From contig NZ_CP046128.1 in NCBI RefSeq assembly GCF_038738535.1, positions 2,294,001 to 2,358,000 on the forward strand: DNA of 64,000 nt. Direction: 5' to 3'. Origin of the DNA: Bacillus pumilus (GTDB lineage Bacteria; Bacillota; Bacilli; Bacillales; Bacillaceae). Shown in pieces: positions 61,651-64,000 of the stretch. The notes beneath the pieces were generated by a model. The model had not been told where the DNA came from and searched no databases. It saw only the letters and a list, made by a program, of their open reading frames with translations. How positions within the stretch are numbered: position 1 is the first letter of the stretch; every line of letters starts with the position of its first letter. A program made the translations under genes and the position numbers.

Positions 61651-62520
61651 ATTCGTTAGTTCATATGTTTGGTAGCTGCCGAGCAGTTTGACCTCACAGC
61701 CAATCGCTTCTAATTCCTGAATCGCGCCAGGGACAAGGACATCATCCATTTCTTTTTCAATATCTATTATAAATAAATAGTGTCCAAGACCCGTTTTTGT
61801 CGGACGAGATTCAATTTTTGACAAGTTGAGATTCCGCCAAGAAAAAGCAGATAACACGCGATGCAATGCACCTGATTGGTCATCCTTTGGCAGACTGACG
61901 ACAATGGTCGTTTTTGGCTTCGATGAGAACCCAGCATTCATTGGGAACGACGCCTTAGGATCTTTATGTAAAATAACAAAGCGTGTATGATTGTGCGGAT
62001 AATCATGAATGTCTTTTTTTGCAATCGTTAAACCATATGTTTGCGCGGCAATTTCATTGGCAATGGCCCCAGCAGCCTCATCCGGATGCTCACTGATATA
62101 TTTGGCTGCATAGCCTGTTGATTCTACCGGACGGTGCGGAATATCTGGGTACTGTTTTTTCAGAAATTGATGGCACTGGGCAATCGCGTGCGGATGTGAT
62201 TGGATCACATCTAATGTCTCCCAGCTTTCCGCTCTTGATGGGTGGACAAGCAAATGCTGCCGAATCGGTGCTGTCATTTCACCAACAATGGACAGCGCTT
62301 CCTCATGAATTAAATAATCAATCGTTAAGTTCACAGATCCTTCGAGTGCATTTTCAAGTGGAACAACCGCCAAATCGACTTCGCCTTTTGACACAGCATC
62401 CATACATTGCGGAATCGTTGCATAGGCACGCTGCACTGCATCTGCTGGAAAGCAAGAGCATACGGCCAAATGAGTAAATGTTGCCTCTGGTCCAAAATAA
62501 CCTACAGTTAATTGCTTCAT
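61642..62520 (-). CDS. pheA: Prephenate dehydratase
   Basis: Makes phenylpyruvate from prephenate (292 residues), monofunctional with no chorismate mutase part. N-terminal VGYFGPEATFTHLA, the catalytic NHTRFVIL motif near residue 160, and a C-terminal ACT domain (ALHRVLSAFSWRNLNLSKIESRP) for phenylalanine feedback. 18 nt after pheB. Confidence 0.95.
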   Translation of the reverse strand: MKQLTVGYFGPEATFTHLAVCSCFPADAVQRAYATIPQCMDAVSKGEVDLAVVPLENALEGSVNLTIDYLIHEEALSIVGEMTAPIRQHLLVHPSRAESWETLDVIQSHPHAIAQCHQFLKKQYPDIPHRPVESTGYAAKYISEHPDEAAGAIANEIAAQTYGLTIAKKDIHDYPHNHTRFVILHKDPKASFPMNAGFSSKPKTTIVVSLPKDDQSGALHRVLSAFSWRNLNLSKIESRPTKTGLGHYLFIIDIEKEMDDVLVPGAIQELEAIGCEVKLLGSYQTYELTNEK

Positions 62521-62538
62521 CTGCTATGATCTCTCCTT

Positions 62539-62982
62539 TTACGCCCCAGAACCTAGAATTTCAACTTTTTCGACAAATTCAAGTTTTCTTAATTGATTCA
62601 TGACTGTATTGATATCATCTGCCATACCAGCCGTGCTAATGGATAGGGTGACATTCGCTCTTCCCTGCAGCGGAATCGTTTGGTGAATGGATAACACATT
62701 ACAGCCAGAGTCCGCCACAATTTGAAGCAGCCTTGACAGAGCCCCAGACCGATCCTCAAGGTGGAAAAACAATGTGATGATCTGCTCTTTCACCATCGTA
62801 TAAAATGGAAAAACAGCATCTCTGTATTTATAAAAAGCACTGCGGCTTAAATCCGCTTGTTGAACAGCATCGGCAACTGAATCCGCTTTTTTGCGATCGA
62901 GAAGCTTTTTGACTTCAAGCGTTTTTCGCATCGCATCTGGAAGGACATCCTCTCTTACTAAATAGAACGTTTCTTCTTTCAC
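62539..62982 (-). CDS. pheB: ACT-domain protein PheB
   Basis: A 147-residue protein with an N-terminal helical segment ([23 protein letters not shown]) and a C-terminal ACT domain ([25 protein letters not shown]). It belongs to the UPF0735 family and probably senses phenylalanine. It lies between obg and pheA as in B. subtilis. Confidence 0.92.
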   Translation of the reverse strand: MKEETFYLVREDVLPDAMRKTLEVKKLLDRKKADSVADAVQQADLSRSAFYKYRDAVFPFYTMVKEQIITLFFHLEDRSGALSRLLQIVADSGCNVLSIHQTIPLQGRANVTLSISTAGMADDINTVMNQLRKLEFVEKVEILGSGA

Positions 62983-63000
62983 CTGTTTTCTCCCCTTTTA

Positions 63001-63034
63001 AAAACGGGAGAGCCCATGGACTGGACCCTCCTTT
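63001..63034 (-). terminator. Hairpin terminator between obg and pheB
   Basis: GGAGGGTCC pairs with GGGCTCTCC (with G-U pairs) around AGTCCAT, followed by CGTTTTT on the minus strand. Confidence 0.65.
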
Positions 63035-63037
63035 TGA

Positions 63038-64000
63038 TCAATCAATAAATTCAAATTCAAATTCAAGCAGACGAATGATGTCGCCGTCTTTTGCACCACG
63101 CTCACGCAAGGCATCATCGACACCCATTCCGCGCAGTTGTCTAGAGAATCGTTTCACGGACTCGTCTCTTGAGAAATCTGTCATCTTAAACAGTCGCTCA
63201 AGTGCTTTACCCGTTATGACAAACGTACCGTCAGGATCTCTTGTGATCTCAAATGGCGCGTCTCCCTCATCAAACCTGTACATCACGCGGTTATCAGACA
63301 GTTCCTCTTCATTATAGAGCGGGAATTCCGGTGTTGTTTCAAGCTGATTGGCGATTTCAAATAAAAGCTCACGAAGCCCTTCTCTTGTGATCGCACTAAT
63401 TGGGAACACTTTATAGTCATCCGTTAATTTTTCTTTAAATGCCGCTAGATTGTCAGCTGCTTCTGGCATGTCCATTTTGTTCGCTACAATGATTTGTGGA
63501 CGCTCAGTCAATCTCATATTGTATTGCTCAAGCTCTTCATTAATCGTCACATAATCTTCGTACGGGTCACGCCCTTCAAGTGCTGACATATCAATGACAT
63601 GGACAATAACCCGTGTCCGCTCAATGTGGCGTAAAAATTGATGACCTAAGCCAACGCCTTCGTGCGCTCCTTCGATCAGTCCTGGCAGATCCGCCATGAC
63701 GAAGCTTCGGTTATCATCTGTTTCGACAACTCCTAGGTTCGGCACAAGCGTTGTGAAATGATAATCCGCAATTTTCGGTTTCGCAGAAGAGACAATTGAA
63801 AGCAGTGTCGACTTCCCGACACTTGGGAAACCAACAAGTCCAACATCTGCAAGTACTTTTAGTTCTAAGATGACGTCACGTTCTTTTCCCGGCTCACCGT
63901 TTTCAGAAAGCTGCGGTGCAGGGTTTGCCGGTGTTGCGAAACGTGAATTTCCACGTCCGCCTCGTCCGCCTTTTGCAATGACTGCCCGCTGTCCATGCTC
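63038..64000 (-). CDS. obg: GTPase Obg (C-terminal part)
   Basis: An essential ribosome- and stress-linked GTPase. The visible 320 residues begin within the glycine-rich Obg fold ([18 protein letters not shown]), then G1 GFPSVGKS, switch and G3 [23 protein letters not shown]4 ANKMD, and the C-terminal OCT domain ([16 protein letters not shown]). The window edge cuts the N-terminus. The frame is continuous from 64000 to the stop. Confidence 0.97.
   Translation of the reverse strand, partial: EHGQRAVIAKGGRGGRGNSRFATPANPAPQLSENGEPGKERDVILELKVLADVGLVGFPSVGKSTLLSIVSSAKPKIADYHFTTLVPNLGVVETDDNRSFVMADLPGLIEGAHEGVGLGHQFLRHIERTRVIVHVIDMSALEGRDPYEDYVTINEELEQYNMRLTERPQIIVANKMDMPEAADNLAAFKEKLTDDYKVFPISAITREGLRELLFEIANQLETTPEFPLYNEEELSDNRVMYRFDEGDAPFEITRDPDGTFVITGKALERLFKMTDFSRDESVKRFSRQLRGMGVDDALRERGAKDGDIIRLLEFEFEFID

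Overview
The window reads as one stretch of chromosome from a Bacillus of the B. pumilus/safensis/altitudinis type (inferred from gene content, order and protein similarity to B. subtilis recalled from memory; species not proven). Most genes lie on the minus strand and follow the B. subtilis obg-to-greA order: obg, pheB, pheA, niaR/nifS facing nadBCA, safA, coxA, bofC, ruvAB, queA, tgt, yajC, spoVB, comN, secDF, recJ, apt, rel, dtd, hisS-aspS, the 6S RNA, tcdA, rarA, cymR, yrvO-mnmA, recD2, glnQHMP, alaS, mltG, the trmR/trhP operon, udk and greA. There is no prophage, insertion sequence, tRNA, rRNA or CRISPR array.

Layout. 1-5.8 kb: greA (partial), udk, the tRNA wobble-uridine genes trhP2-trhP1-trmR, and mltG. 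5.8-9.0 kb: a yhfU-yhfT-yhfS block (biotin transporter, acyl-CoA ligase, thiolase) behind a clear BirA operator. It sits between two genes that are neighbours in B. subtilis. 9.0-13.1 kb: yrzB, yrrK, yrzL and alaS behind a T-box leader. 13.1-17.3 kb: yrrI and the glutamine ABC transporter. 17.3-26.5 kb: small genes, recD2, the TPR protein YrrB, the YrvO-MnmA thiolation pair, cymR, rarA and tcdA. 26.5-30.4 kb: 6S-1 RNA, aspS, hisS, a second T-box, yrzK. 30.5-41.7 kb: amidase YrvJ, dtd, rel, apt, recJ, yrvD, yrvC, secDF, comN. 41.8-49.6 kb: spoVB, yrbG, yrzE, yajC-tgt-queA-yrzS-ruvBA, bofC. 49.8-56.2 kb is the accessory-looking part: a RIO-like kinase, two small unknown genes, thiC with a TPP riboswitch, a broken LysE-type exporter, coxA, a structured repeat element, and a repeat-rich safA. 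56.3-64 kb: nadABC, nifS, niaR, pheA, pheB, obg (partial).

Functional themes are tRNA charging and modification (alaS, hisS, aspS, mnmA, tcdA, queA, tgt, trhP, trmR, dtd), DNA repair (recD2, rarA, ruvAB, recJ, yrrK), stringent response and purine salvage (rel, apt), NAD synthesis with its own cysteine desulfurase, and sporulation (spoVB, bofC, safA, coxA). Many genes start with TTG or GTG; where the longest frame began inside or before the ribosome binding site, I moved the start to the codon with proper spacing.

The least explained pieces are a 127-bp inverted-repeat element flanked by 26-bp direct repeats between safA and coxA, a probable decayed small gene ahead of greA, the thiolase that lacks its C-terminal catalytic cysteine, and the five-fold 42-bp repeat in safA.
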